Shown here: one piece after another, positions 38,125-47,907 of the stretch
Layout of the letters: the number at the start of each line of letters is the position of its first letter
Numbering within the stretch: the first letter of the stretch is position 1
Assembly: GCA_016706055.1 (NCBI GenBank)
Contig: JADJKL010000011.1
Coordinates: forward strand, 248,001 to 312,000
Direction of reading: 5' to 3'
Origin: Chitinophagaceae bacterium
Lineage (GTDB): Bacteria; Bacteroidota; Bacteroidia; Chitinophagales; Chitinophagaceae
DNA: 64,000 bases
Program-made: the position numbers and the translations under genes
The notes under the pieces: generated by a model
Seen by the model: only the letters and a program-made list of their open reading frames with translations
Told to the model about the DNA's origin: nothing
Databases searched by the model: none

Positions 38125-40149
38125 ATGGCAAAAGAAAACACCAAATCAACAAAACAAATTACCCCTTCGGACAAAGAAACTGGGACTGTTGATAGTGTAA
38201 ATCAAGCAATTGAAAAATATGAAGAATCAAATTTTGTCGACACTTCCAAGCCCGTTTGGAATTATTCGTTGCTTACTGCCGAGGATGTAACCAATTATCA
38301 AAACGGAAACAATTATCAGCTGTACAAAAAATTTGGTTCGCATTCCATACAGATAAATGAAGTTTGGGGCATGTACTTTTGTGTGTGGGCTCCCAATGCA
38401 ACATCAGTATCTGTCAAAGGAAATTTTAATGACTGGAAAAATCATGCCTTTGAATTAAATCCCCGTTGGGATAAAAGCGGCATTTGGGAAGGCTTCATTC
38501 CGCATTTCAAATTAGGCGAAGCCTACAAATATCATATCATTGGTTATGGTAAAAGCAAAATAGATAAAGGAGATCCCTTTGCTAATTTTTGGGAGAAACG
38601 GCCACAAACTGCAAGCATTACTTGGGACATGTATTATGATTGGAAGGACAGTGAGTGGATGAAGAAAAGGGAAAAAAATAATTCTCTCGATGCACCTTGG
38701 AGTGTATATGAAGTGCATTTGGCAAGCTGGCAACGTCCCGATAAAAACGATGAAGAAAGTTATAACACTTACGATCAATTAGTAGAACAGTTAGTTCCAT
38801 ATGTAAAAGAGCTGGAATTTACCCATGTAGAATTTATGCCGGTAATGGAACATCCTTTTGATGGAAGTTGGGGTTATCAATGCACAGGTTTCTTTGCAGC
38901 TACTTCCAGGTTTGGCGATCCACAGGGTTTGATGCGGTTGATAGATGCTTTTCACCACGAAAATATTGGAGTAATACTGGATTGGGTACCGTCTCATTTT
39001 CCGTATGATGCACATGGCTTGTTTATGTTTGATGGAACACATACCTATGAGTATGCCGATATGCGAAAAGGTTTTCATCCCGATTGGAACAGCTATATTT
39101 TCAACTACAAAAGAGGGGAAGTAAAATCATTTCTTATCAGCAGTGCAAGATATTGGTTTGATCTTTTTCATATTGACGGCATAAGAGTAGATGCGGTAAG
39201 TTCCATGTTGAAATTGGATTATTCAAGAAAAGAAGGAGAGTGGGAACCAAATGAGTTTGGTGGAAATGGGAATATAGAAGCCATTGAATTTATCAAAGAC
39301 CTTAACCATACTATTTACCGTGATTTTCCGGATGTGCAAACCATTGCAGAAGAAGCAACGGACTGGCCCGGAATTTCAAGACCGACATATGATGATGGAT
39401 TAGGCTTTGGTATGAAATGGATGATGGGCTGGATGCATGATACGTTGGATTATTTTAAAATGGATCCATTAATGCGCAAAGATCATCAGGATAAGTTTAC
39501 GTTTAGCATGGCGTATTACTATGATGAAAATTTTATGCTTCCAATAAGTCATGATGAAGTGGTGCATGGTAAAAGCCCTATGCTTTATAAAGTAACGGGT
39601 GATGAATGGCAGCAATTTGCGAATCTTCGTCTATTATACACTTATATGTGGACACATCCTGGTGCCAAGTTGTTGTTTATGGGAAATGAATTTGGGCAAA
39701 CCAATGAGTGGAATTATAAATCAGAATTGCAATGGGATTTACTACAATTTGATGGGCATCGTTTACTAAAGCATTGTATCAAAGATTTGAACGGCTTACT
39801 AAAAGCAGAATCTGCTTTACATTTTAATCAATTTAAAAAGGATGGATTTGAATGGGTCGATCTCAATCATAGAGCAGAGTCAATAATCGTTTATAAACGA
39901 AAAGGGGAGATGGAAACCGACGACTTGTTAGTTATCTTGAACATGACTCCGGTGGTTCGAAACGATTGGGAAATTGAAGTAATTGGAAAGCCTTACAGCA
40001 AGGAAATTTTTAATAGTGATGGCAAGATTTATTGGGGAACTGGGGATGTTTTCAATCCTGAAATTAGGTGTAAACTGATTGATAAGAATCAACAAAAGTA
40101 TAAACTCACAGTAAATTTACCACCACTTGCAGGAATTGTTCTGAAATAG
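38125..40149 (+). CDS. glgB: 1,4-alpha-glucan branching enzyme (GH13)
   Basis: Introduces alpha-1,6 branches into glycogen. N-terminal CBM48 (VWAPNATSVSVKGNFNDWK), then the GH13 barrel: HPFDGSWGYQCTGFFAATSR, nucleophile Asp in IDGIRVDAVSSML, acid Glu in QTIAEEATDWPG, third carboxylate in LPISHDEVVHGKSP, and the C-terminal beta domain. About 674 residues from ATG 38125; an upstream in-frame ATG at 38095 is possible. It is cut off from glgA-glgC by 4.9 kb holding the minus-strand receptor/GLPGLI pair, suggesting a once compact glycogen cluster. Confidence 0.93.
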   Translation: MAKENTKSTKQITPSDKETGTVDSVNQAIEKYEESNFVDTSKPVWNYSLLTAEDVTNYQNGNNYQLYKKFGSHSIQINEVWGMYFCVWAPNATSVSVKGNFNDWKNHAFELNPRWDKSGIWEGFIPHFKLGEAYKYHIIGYGKSKIDKGDPFANFWEKRPQTASITWDMYYDWKDSEWMKKREKNNSLDAPWSVYEVHLASWQRPDKNDEESYNTYDQLVEQLVPYVKELEFTHVEFMPVMEHPFDGSWGYQCTGFFAATSRFGDPQGLMRLIDAFHHENIGVILDWVPSHFPYDAHGLFMFDGTHTYEYADMRKGFHPDWNSYIFNYKRGEVKSFLISSARYWFDLFHIDGIRVDAVSSMLKLDYSRKEGEWEPNEFGGNGNIEAIEFIKDLNHTIYRDFPDVQTIAEEATDWPGISRPTYDDGLGFGMKWMMGWMHDTLDYFKMDPLMRKDHQDKFTFSMAYYYDENFMLPISHDEVVHGKSPMLYKVTGDEWQQFANLRLLYTYMWTHPGAKLLFMGNEFGQTNEWNYKSELQWDLLQFDGHRLLKHCIKDLNGLLKAESALHFNQFKKDGFEWVDLNHRAESIIVYKRKGEMETDDLLVILNMTPVVRNDWEIEVIGKPYSKEIFNSDGKIYWGTGDVFNPEIRCKLIDKNQQKYKLTVNLPPLAGIVLK

Positions 40150-40262
40150 TACTTTTTTGGAACGATATTCGTTAATAGAACTCGGTTAAGCTTTGATAAT
40201 TCTAACGCTAAATATATCTTGCATATGAGTAGCAATTTCAATCCAATCCAAATTAAAGCCCT

Positions 40263-41330
40263 ATGACTCGTTATCTTTTAGCAATTGGCCTGATGCTGAT
40301 GACTTCATTAGCATATTCGCAGACCTCATTAGCTACAATCGAATCTTTACCGAAAGTAGATAGTGCCGATTATTTTTTACAAAAAGGTTTAGTGGAAAAA
40401 CAAAATGGAAGAAGGCTTGAGTCTTTGAAAAATTTTGAAAAAGCAATCCGCTATGATGAAAACAGTCTGGCTATTAATACTGAGTTGGCTTTTGCTTATC
40501 TAGACCTTCGCCGTTATGCACTGGCAAGAGAAACTTTTATGAAGTTGGTAAGAATGGGTGATGAAACGGCTGCCAACTTTAAACAAATTCTAACTTTGTC
40601 TTTCCAATTGAAACAAAAGGATGATGTTCTTTTGTATGCTAATAAATTAAAGAAAGCTGACCCGTCTGAAAAAATAGCTTACTATGTTGGCAGAAGTCAT
40701 TATGAAATGGACAATTATGGGGAAGCGATTAAATACCTGAATGAAGCTATAAAAGAAGACCCCACAAATGCAGATGCTCCGTATATGATTGCACACAGCT
40801 ATGCGGATATGATGAATTATAAATTAGCTGTTCCCTATTTCAAACAGGCCATCGCATTAAAACCAACAGAGAGCTATTGGATTTATGAGCTAAGTCTTAT
40901 TTGTTATGCCATGAATAATGATAAGGATGCATTGACATATATGCTTGAGGCAGGAGCGAAGGGTTTGAAGCGAGACAATGATTATTTAGAAAATCTTGCA
41001 ATCGCTTATCTGAATGTTGGCAACCTTGATGAAGGTGTTGCTATGCTGGATGAGATTTTGAAAAGAAAGCCCAGCGATATGAATATCCTGAACATGGTGG
41101 CAGAGGCATATTATTATAAAGGAAAATTTGACAAAGCAATTGAGTATTGGGATAAAGTTCTAGAATATGATAAAGAAAATTTTTCTTCCTTATATATGAT
41201 TGGAATGGCTTATCAGAAAAAAGGCGGTAAAGAAAATGCAGAGAAAGGAATAAAACTTTGTGATATTGCGATACAGAAAGACCCATCACTTGCAAGATTA
41301 AAACAGAAGAAGTCGATGCCAGGAATGTAA
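40263..41330 (+). CDS. secreted tetratricopeptide-repeat protein
   Basis: 355 residues with a signal peptide (MTRYLLAIGLMLMTSLAYSQ) and TPR units along most of the length, for example LQKGLVEKQNGRRLESLKNF, YYVGRSHYEMDNYGEAIKYL, APYMIAHSYADMMNYKLAVP, NLAIAYLNVGNLDEGVAMLD and MVAEAYYYKGKFDKAIEYWD. TPR arrays are protein-protein adaptors; the partner is unknown. It starts 113 bp after glgB on the same strand and ends before a perfect hairpin terminator. Confidence 0.85.
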   Translation: MTRYLLAIGLMLMTSLAYSQTSLATIESLPKVDSADYFLQKGLVEKQNGRRLESLKNFEKAIRYDENSLAINTELAFAYLDLRRYALARETFMKLVRMGDETAANFKQILTLSFQLKQKDDVLLYANKLKKADPSEKIAYYVGRSHYEMDNYGEAIKYLNEAIKEDPTNADAPYMIAHSYADMMNYKLAVPYFKQAIALKPTESYWIYELSLICYAMNNDKDALTYMLEAGAKGLKRDNDYLENLAIAYLNVGNLDEGVAMLDEILKRKPSDMNILNMVAEAYYYKGKFDKAIEYWDKVLEYDKENFSSLYMIGMAYQKKGGKENAEKGIKLCDIAIQKDPSLARLKQKKSMPGM

Positions 41331-41381
41331 ATAAGTCTTTTAGTCGTAGTCTGAAATCAGAATTCTGATCTCAAGATAATT

Positions 41382-41414
41382 AAGCGATTGTAGAGTTTCT
41401 ACAATCGCTTTTTC
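41382..41414 (+). terminator. intrinsic terminator after the TPR gene
   Basis: Perfect 13-bp stem AAGCGATTGTAGA / TCTACAATCGCTT with a three-base loop and TTTTCTTT tail, about 50 bp after the stop. Confidence 0.9.
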
Positions 41415-41451
41415 TTTACTAGCACTTCAAGGCTTTTTACTCCCGACTTCT

Positions 41452-43229
41452 TTACATTCTTTCAGGCACTTTGATTCCCAACAAACTCATTCCCGAAGCA
41501 ATTACATTCGCCGTCATTTCTGCAATTTGTAAACGTAACTGTTTCTTTTCTTCCGATTCTGCTTTCATTACAGAATGTTCAGTATAGAAACTATTAAATG
41601 CTTTAGCAATATTGAAAACATAAATTGCAATAACAGAAGGATTGTGTTCTGCAACCGCTTGTTCAATAGCTGTTGGGTATTGCTCTAGTAATATGATTAA
41701 ATCTTTTTCTAACTTTAAAAGACTGCTGCCAACTTCTAGATTGTTCCCTGCTTTTTGCCCCTTTCTCAGTATCGACTTTATTCTTGCATGAGTGTATTGT
41801 ACAAAAGGCCCTGTAAATCCATGAAAATCGATAGATTCTTCTGGATTAAATATCATTCTTTTTTTAGGATCAACTCTTAGCAAGAAAAACTTTAATGCGC
41901 CAAGAGCAATTGTATCATATAATTCTATTAATTCTTCTTCAGTAAAGTCTTTTACTTTTCCTAGTTCTTCTGTCTTGTTTTTGGCAACGTTCACCATTTC
42001 GGCAATCATATCATCTGCATCTACCACTGTGCCTTCACGGCTTTTCATTCTTCCGCTTGGCAATTCCACCATTCCATAGCTTAAATGATAAATTCCATCC
42101 GCATAAGGCTTGCCAGATTTTTGTAAGATTAGTTTCAACACTTTCATGTGATAATTTTGTTCATCTGCTATCACATAAATACTTTGGTCGTATTTAAAGT
42201 CTTCATACTTCTCTTGTGCCAATCCTAATTCCTGTGTTATATAAACAGAACTGCCATGTTTTCTTAATACTAATTTTCATCTAATCCATCTACTGTTAAA
42301 TCTATCCATACACTTCCATCCTCTTTCTTAAAAAATACTCCTGTCTTCAATCCATCTTCTACAAATTTCTTTCCCGGAATATAGGTTTCACTTTCGTAAT
42401 ACATTTTAGCAAAGTCGGAACCTATTCTTTTATACGTCACATCAAATCCTTCATACACCCAGCCGTTCATTTTTTTCCAAAGCTCCATCACATCAGGTTT
42501 GCCGGCTTCCCAATCCAACAGCATTTGCTGTGTGCCTTTCATTATCGGTGCTTCTTTTTCTGCCAGTTCTTTAGTCATTCCGCCGGTAACCAATTCTTCT
42601 ACCTGCTTTTTATATTCATCATTAAATCGTACATAATAATCACCAACAAAATGATCGCCTTTTGTTCCTGTTGATTGTGGTGTGGCACCATTGGCAAATT
42701 GTTGCCAAGCTATCATGCTTTTGCAAATGTGAATACCTCGGTCGTTTACAATACAGCTTTTAATAGTTTCATAACCGCTTTCTTTTAATATCTGTGCTAC
42801 ACTCCATCCTAGGAAATTATTTCTTAAGTGACCAAGGTGTAATGGTTTATTAGTGTTGGGAGAAGAATATTCCACCATTACTTTTTGACCATTTGCCGGG
42901 CTTGAGCCAAACTTTGCTTTCGCATAATTTGTTCGTAGAAAATTCAACCAGTAGGAATCGGAAACAGTAAGGTTTAAAAAACCTTTGATGGTATTGTGTG
43001 CTGTAAAAACTTCAGAGTTGGCTTTTACCAAAGCTTCCCCAATCTCATTACCCAATTGTTCAGGCGATTTCTTCAATTGCTTTATAAAAGAGAACATCAC
43101 CAATGTATAATCCCCTTCAAACTCAGGTTTGGTGCTGTTTATGGTTAAATCCTGCTCAGCTACGTCAAAGTCATACAGTTCTTTCAATGTCTTTGCTATA
43201 ATCTTCTTTATTTCAAGTACGATACTCAT
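41452..43229 (-). CDS. argS: arginyl-tRNA synthetase (one-base frameshift)
   Basis: Class I synthetase charging tRNA-Arg. N-terminal Arg_tRNA_synt_N domain, then the HIGH box SPNTNKPLHLGHLRNNF, the KMSKS-like loop GRMKSREGTVV and the C-terminal DALR anticodon-binding domain (FVQYTHARIKSILRKG). The frame breaks at 42274-42277: minus-strand GAAAATTAG stops after LDEN; five A would read DEKLVLRKHGSSVYITQELG and join the downstream frame, giving 592 residues, the family's normal size. Essential in bacteria, so a real disruption is implausible unless another copy exists. A 102-bp gap separates it from the divergent GtrA gene. Confidence 0.94.
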
Positions 43230-43315
43230 CCGGTCGGCGTTTAGTCTGCAAATTTAAGTAACCCCGCCTCAAACCTGCTACGAAAGGCAAGTTCTTTATT
43301 TACCAATTCCAATTG

Positions 43316-43323
43316 TACATTTG
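43316..43323 (+). promoter_or_regulatory. -7 element of the GtrA-family gene
   Basis: TACATTTG fits TAnnTTTG exactly; the ATG at 43332 begins 8 bp after it. Transcription would start almost at the start codon, implying a very short or absent leader. Confidence 0.4.
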
Positions 43324-43331
43324 TCAGATAG

Positions 43332-43856
43332 ATGAGAAAACACATACATAGTGCCAGAGATTTTATTCTCCCGGTAATTGATTTTTTTTATCCGCCTTTT
43401 AAAAGGCTGATGACCCTGCAAACTTTCAGGTATGCAGCATCAGGTGGGGGTAATTTACTATTGGGCTTTGTTGTTTTCTATGTTAGTTTCAAATTTATTT
43501 TTGGTGAAAAGACCTTTGATTTTGGATACTATGCTTTCAAAGGACATATGGCAGCTTTGTTCTTATCTTTTTGTATAACATTTCCAGTAGGTTTTTTTAT
43601 GTTGAAATATGTAGTGTTCAGCGATTCTAAAATAAAAGGTAGGATTCAGCTTTTCCGTTATTTCATTGTTTGTCTTTTTAACCTGTTTCTGAATTATCTT
43701 TTATTGAAAGTGCTTGTAGAAACCTTGCATGTGTATGCTGTTTTTGCACAAATACTAACGATTAGTGTAGTGGTAGTAGTCAGTTATGTGGCGCAACGCA
43801 ACTTTTCCTTTAAGGCAAGCCTGCCGGATGAATACACTGAAGAGACTAAAGAGTAA
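43332..43856 (+). CDS. GtrA family membrane protein
   Basis: 174 residues with four membrane helices typical of GtrA: FRYAASGGGNLLLGFVVFYV, HMAALFLSFCITFPVGFFML, LFRYFIVCLFNLFLNYLLLK, and FAQILTISVVVVVSYVAQRN. GtrA proteins are thought to move polyprenyl-phosphate-linked sugars across the inner membrane or to form part of teichoic/LPS glycosylation systems. No polyprenyl glycosyltransferase lies beside it. Its end overlaps the convergent DUF4403 gene by 11 bp. Confidence 0.85.
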   Translation: MRKHIHSARDFILPVIDFFYPPFKRLMTLQTFRYAASGGGNLLLGFVVFYVSFKFIFGEKTFDFGYYAFKGHMAALFLSFCITFPVGFFMLKYVVFSDSKIKGRIQLFRYFIVCLFNLFLNYLLLKVLVETLHVYAVFAQILTISVVVVVSYVAQRNFSFKASLPDEYTEETKE

Positions 43857-45300
43857 AATCAATCGACTCCACTTTTACTGCTAAGTTTCCTGTACAATTA
43901 CTACGGATGACTAAATGCTCTTGCATTGGATATACTTTTATCAGTTTTATGTCTTTGATATTTCCTGTGCTGCGAATGCCAGGCATCAATTCTTGATTCA
44001 ATTGCTGGTTGATGTTTATTTTGGCAGAGTCTATATAAGCTTTCAATTCGAAACGGGCATACTTACTTATTTCTTTCGTTATCTTTTTATCGAATAACCA
44101 ATCGGCAGAACCAAGCAGAATATTTTTTGACTTGATGTCGAAATCAATATCCTTTATCTCGATGACTTTATTGTCGTCATCATATTCAGGTTTGCCAACC
44201 AGATAAACAACACCATCATTGGTACCGGAGAATACAACTTTAATAACCATTTTATCAAATCCGCCACCATAAATGCTGCAATCTTCAATAACGAATTTCT
44301 TTTTTATAAAACCTTTTTTGAAAGTAAACTCTTTTCCTTTTATCTGGCTGTTCATAATCCAGCCAAGTGAGTCATAATTCAATCTTGCATCCAAAAAGAT
44401 GGAAAACCCCTGTTGCTTGCTAAAGCCTCCAAGATATGGCATTGCAGAAATTTTATCAGTCGGTTGTTCAAAACTGATAATAGGTTTTGCTGTTAGGCCT
44501 AAATAAACATTCAGCGAATCATTATTAATAAATAAATTATTGATACGAAATTTTTGCGGATTGATTTGCAGCCAACCTAAGTTGTAAAGATTGTAATTCA
44601 GGTTTAGCCTGTCCCACACTTGTTTGAAATACGGTTTCAGGTTAACAGATCCATAAGTTTTCTCCATTTCTTTTTTAGAAGCATCGAGTTCTTCTGTCAA
44701 TCCTTTTATTACTTGTTTGGTAATATCCTGCCCCCAAAAACACACTTCACATTTATCCAAAGGCTTTGGGTCATTTCTTTTTACGGACAACCTTACTTTA
44801 TAATCCGGTGTAAATGCCAAAGAGTTAGAAAACGAAACTTCCACTCTTCTTTCAGGTTCTTTGCCAAAGCCACATGTACAAGCAGGTGTCCAAGGTGAAA
44901 GCACAGTTCCACTAACGCATACTCTTGTAGAGCCAATGATTCTATAATAGCCGGTAAAACCAATATTGAGAGAGCTTCCGGCACCGGTTATTTTTAATGG
45001 ACTACGGCGAAATTCATATTTGAATCTTGAATCGCAACCGTCCTGTATCCATTTGTCGGGATAGCCGGGAGAATTGAAAACCGTATCCACACTTTTATCC
45101 GCCATCACATACATTGGCTTCAGGTTGATCTGTATAGGAATATTAATTTCCGACTCGGGTAATGAATCCAATATAAAATTGCCGGGAGAAAGATCGGGAT
45201 TGGCCGGGTTTATTTTTTGCGAGCTCGGACTAACTTTTTGAGAACAGGAACAAAGAGAAGCAATTAAGCCTAGAATCAATAAATAGTATTTTCCTTTCAT
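43846..45300 (-). CDS. DUF4403-like lipoprotein (484 aa)
   Basis: Lipoprotein signal MKGKYYLLILGLIASLCSCS with the lipidated Cys at 17 or 19. The mature protein is long and beta-rich with alternating segments such as INIPIQINLKPMYVMADKSV and YDSLGWIMNSQIKGKEFTFK, which fits DUF4403 as I remember it, a Bacteroidota family possibly related to lipid-binding (SMP/BPI-like) folds. That relation is inference. A cluster of cysteines (CVSGT..TPACTCGFGKEP and LDKCEVCFW) may form disulfides. Converges on GtrA with an 11-bp overlap. Confidence 0.6.
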   Translation of the reverse strand: MKGKYYLLILGLIASLCSCSQKVSPSSQKINPANPDLSPGNFILDSLPESEINIPIQINLKPMYVMADKSVDTVFNSPGYPDKWIQDGCDSRFKYEFRRSPLKITGAGSSLNIGFTGYYRIIGSTRVCVSGTVLSPWTPACTCGFGKEPERRVEVSFSNSLAFTPDYKVRLSVKRNDPKPLDKCEVCFWGQDITKQVIKGLTEELDASKKEMEKTYGSVNLKPYFKQVWDRLNLNYNLYNLGWLQINPQKFRINNLFINNDSLNVYLGLTAKPIISFEQPTDKISAMPYLGGFSKQQGFSIFLDARLNYDSLGWIMNSQIKGKEFTFKKGFIKKKFVIEDCSIYGGGFDKMVIKVVFSGTNDGVVYLVGKPEYDDDNKVIEIKDIDFDIKSKNILLGSADWLFDKKITKEISKYARFELKAYIDSAKININQQLNQELMPGIRSTGNIKDIKLIKVYPMQEHLVIRSNCTGNLAVKVESIDFTL

Positions 45301-45451
45301 GGCGGTTATTAGCTGTAAAAATAATCAATGAAAGGATAAAGTAATGTGAAGATATAGGCTAAGAGTTTGAAGGAGGAAAAAGAGATAAGGAGAAAATGCT
45401 AAATTTGGATGGATGAGGTGGAAGAAGAATTGCCGCCAGAATAATAGAAGT

Positions 45452-45658
45452 ATGATAAAGAATTATGATTTAGTAAGAGCTAAAGAAGAAATTAACGATA
45501 AGATACCTCGTTATTCACTGGGAGTAGTACTTGATGTATCCGCAGATGGTACTTTCTTTGTAATTGAGTTTTTTGACGATAAGGAAAATACTCTTGATGG
45601 AGGAGCAACAATTGTAAAAAGTGAACAAGTTTTTCTTTATGAATCCCATAGTTCGTAA
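45452..45658 (+). CDS. DUF4926-like small protein (68 aa)
   Basis: MIKNYDLVRAKEEINDKIPR followed by YSLGVVLDVSADGTFFVIEF and LDGGATIVKSEQVFLY: a small SH3-like beta barrel resembling DUF4926, which is found as single small proteins and beside toxin-antitoxin or contact-dependent immunity genes. Start chosen at ATG 45452, since upstream codons are out of character. No partner toxin is visible here. Confidence 0.5.
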   Translation: MIKNYDLVRAKEEINDKIPRYSLGVVLDVSADGTFFVIEFFDDKENTLDGGATIVKSEQVFLYESHSS

Positions 45659-45698
45659 TTTTTTTTCGTGCCGATACCGAAATAATAGGGCAGGGTGG

Positions 45699-45719
45699 GT
45701 CAGATAGTTTTGTGGCACT
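45699..45719 (+). repeat. 21-bp direct repeat, copy 1
   Basis: Identical to 46317-46337 (core TAGTTTTGTGGCACT). Both copies are preceded by a T-run and a CCGAT motif and both lie just upstream of a small unknown gene (15 and 41 bp before the ATGs). Confidence 0.8.
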
Positions 45720-45733
45720 TAATAAATAAGGAT

Positions 45734-46281
45734 ATGAAAAACTTAATATTTTTTTTTATTTTTTTAAGTCAAGCCTATAGTTGTTCGTTGGCTCCGCCCG
45801 ATAGATATGAAATTGATATTACGGGAATAAAGTCCAGAACTGAATGTACTATTGAGAATCTATCTATTTCTCAGTATTATCGGGACAATAACAGTCTTGA
45901 TGATATAAGACCTAATAATAGAAATGAAGTAACGAGATATTGTTGCTCGTTGAATAAGAATTCTAAGAGTAGTAAAGAGATTTTATTTTCGAATCTAAAT
46001 AAAAACTATAAGTGGTCTTTATGCGAACTTGATTTGAGCATTGTTGAGAATGATTCACTTAATGCATTGTCAATAGAGGAAAAATTAGAATATACAAAGA
46101 GAAGAGAGTTACTTGAATCGAGAGTTAAGGACTCTGTTACAAAGGGAGTTTGCCTTTTACTATTCAAAAAGGATTTGTTTATCATGTGTTTGGCTTATGC
46201 AACATAGAAGGTAGTTATTATTTTTGCTTGGACTCTACTAATAAATTATTGGTACAGTATCAAGATGGCGGACCTTGGTAA
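45734..46281 (+). CDS. hypothetical lipoprotein (one-base frameshift near the end)
   Basis: Signal MKNLIFFFIFLSQAYSCS with possible lipidated cysteine; the longer start at 45695 runs through a repeat and is unlikely. No family recognised. The written frame stops at 46207, but the sequence beyond clearly codes in another frame: FVYHVFGLCNIEGSYYFCLD then STNKLLVQYQDGGPW and TAA at 46279-46281. Joining requires six instead of five A at 46166-46170 and gives 182 residues. The C-terminal part resembles the compact strand-rich ends of small periplasmic proteins. Confidence 0.6.
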
Positions 46282-46316
46282 AACGGCTAAGTTTTGAACC
46301 TTTTTTTCGCCGATGT

Positions 46317-46337
46317 GTCAGATAGTTTTGTGGCACT
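46317..46337 (+). repeat. 21-bp direct repeat, copy 2
   Basis: Second exact copy of the repeat at 45699-45719, 618 bp downstream. Confidence 0.8.
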
Positions 46338-46377
46338 CAGCGTTTAATAATCGGATACCGTTAGGTAAAATTGAATT

Positions 46378-46943
46378 ATGACAAATAGTATCTCTGGTGA
46401 GAACATACATATTGCAGGAAGCACCATTGTTACCGAAAATGATGCAACATTAAAATTGACTTAACAAAAAAAGCAAAGCGAAGAGTTCGTTTTTTTTTGT
46501 TTTTTAACCCTGTAGTATATTTTGTAGTAATTGTCTGGCTTATAACTTTGCTGAAGAAAAATATCCCTATACTTCATGTAGTACTCTGTGCCATATTTTT
46601 TCTGTTCCTTTCTTTTAGTTTTTTTTATTCTTTATTCAAATCATACAAAGGTTTCAGAGGAGTTGTACTTAAAAAGGTGAATGATCATATTTATTTAAAT
46701 GATCGCAGAGTTTGTTCAATGAGTGAAGTCGGAAACATCATTGTACAACCTAAATACGATTTTTCTGAAGTGCCGAGTTTAACTGCTAGCATCGGGATTC
46801 TGATTGGGAAAAAGTCTTTGCCAATTTCTTACGGCCACAACCCACAGTTTGCAATTGAAATTGCCAATATTATGGGAGTTTTTTTTAGCTGTGATGTAAT
46901 AGAAAAGAAAGTTATTCAGATATCTCTAATTACTAAATGGTAG
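46378..46943 (+). CDS. hypothetical two-TM membrane protein (one-base frameshift)
   Basis: ATG at 46378 reads MTNSISGENIHIAGSTIVTE and NDATLK; the downstream frame continues IDLTKKAKRRVRFFLFFNP and two hydrophobic helices (VVYFVVIVWLITLL, HVVLCAIFFLFLSFSFFYSL), then a soluble domain GVVLKKVNDHIYLNDRRVC to the end. Joining needs five rather than four A at 46452-46455 and gives 188 residues. As written, the downstream frame would need a TTG start at 46497, inside a T-run. The architecture (short cytosolic tail, helix pair, PH-like soluble part) recalls bacterial PH-domain membrane proteins, but I cannot name a family. Confidence 0.55.
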
Positions 46944-47131
46944 TTTATTTCGACGAACTGATTTATGACGTCTGCAATGTCTTATTCATCTTTTGGTCGT
47001 TGGTTAGTTCATTTACCTGCTTTCTTACAAGCCGAGTTCACCACAGACCATATTTCACCTAAGGCGAGGCTATAAGGTGAGACTTCGGCTGATAAGTAAA
47101 ACCCATTCACTATTGCCTATTCACCATTCAC
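46944..47131. other. intergenic, low-complexity
   Basis: Contains a weak dyad (CACCT..AGGTG near 47047-47073) and a CATTCACTATT-like low-complexity stretch around 47103-47135. No gene seen. Confidence 0.4.
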
Positions 47132-47791
47132 TCAAACATTTCTCGGATTCTTCCATTTTTTCTCCAATCTCTCAATCGTTCCTTCCACTCTTTTCATTTT
47201 TGTTTCATCCTTTTTTGCTGTTACTATCCATTCGATGTATTCTTTTTTATGCGAGAAAGCCAGCGAATGAAAATAATCTGATATTTTTTTATTTTTCTTT
47301 AAAGCCGCTGTTAATTCGTCCGGCAATCTTACTTCTTTTGTTTTTGGGTTTACCCAATTAAAAATTTCTCTTGCGACAGGGTTGGCTTCTTTCTTTTTAT
47401 CAGCATCTGTCTTTGCCCGAAAACCAAAAACAGACCAGGTATTGTCAAACGAAATAAGATTGATCCATTTTAGTTTATCACTCTCTACCATCAGGCAATC
47501 CCATCCTTTATCTCTTGTAAGGTCGGTTTGTATTTTGGATGTTCCTTTTGGATAATATACCCAAACGATTACTTCGGATTTTACCAGCTTCATTACTTTG
47601 CTCATTTCTTTTTCAAGTTGTGCTTTGTTAAGTACAAACCAATGCACCTGATTGTAGTCTTTACCCGCCATTATAATCTTTACACCTGCTGGTAATCCGA
47701 TTAGTCCTTTTTTAAAATTAGCAGGCGCATTTATTGTAAGCAACGTTTCCTTTGCTTTTATCTTCAACTTATCTGCAATGAAGTTTGCCAT
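47132..47791 (-). CDS. YdeI/OmpD-associated family protein with N-terminal DUF3052-like domain
   Basis: 219 residues from ATG 47791 (MANFIADKLKIKAKETLLTI). The first half (GLIGLPAGVKIIMAGKDYNQ, MKLVKSEVIVWVYYPKGTSK, WDCLMVESDKLKW) looks like DUF3052; the C-terminal 60 residues (LPDELTAALKKNKKISDYFH, SHKKEYIEWIVTAKKDETKM then RRVEGTIERLEKKWKNP-like end) are the YdeI/OmpD-associated helical domain. YdeI proteins are linked to envelope and polymyxin stress in enterobacteria; role here unknown. Cytosolic, no signal peptide. Confidence 0.75.
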   Translation of the reverse strand: MANFIADKLKIKAKETLLTINAPANFKKGLIGLPAGVKIIMAGKDYNQVHWFVLNKAQLEKEMSKVMKLVKSEVIVWVYYPKGTSKIQTDLTRDKGWDCLMVESDKLKWINLISFDNTWSVFGFRAKTDADKKKEANPVAREIFNWVNPKTKEVRLPDELTAALKKNKKISDYFHSLAFSHKKEYIEWIVTAKKDETKMKRVEGTIERLEKKWKNPRNV

Positions 47792-47907
47792 AAACTTTAT
47801 TTTGTTGAACAAATGTAATAGCTATTATGGACTCTCGTTTCTCCAAAATTGCTTTTGTTTATGATTCAGAAAAAAAACCGGAACTTTAAATACCTAAACC
47901 TTATAAT

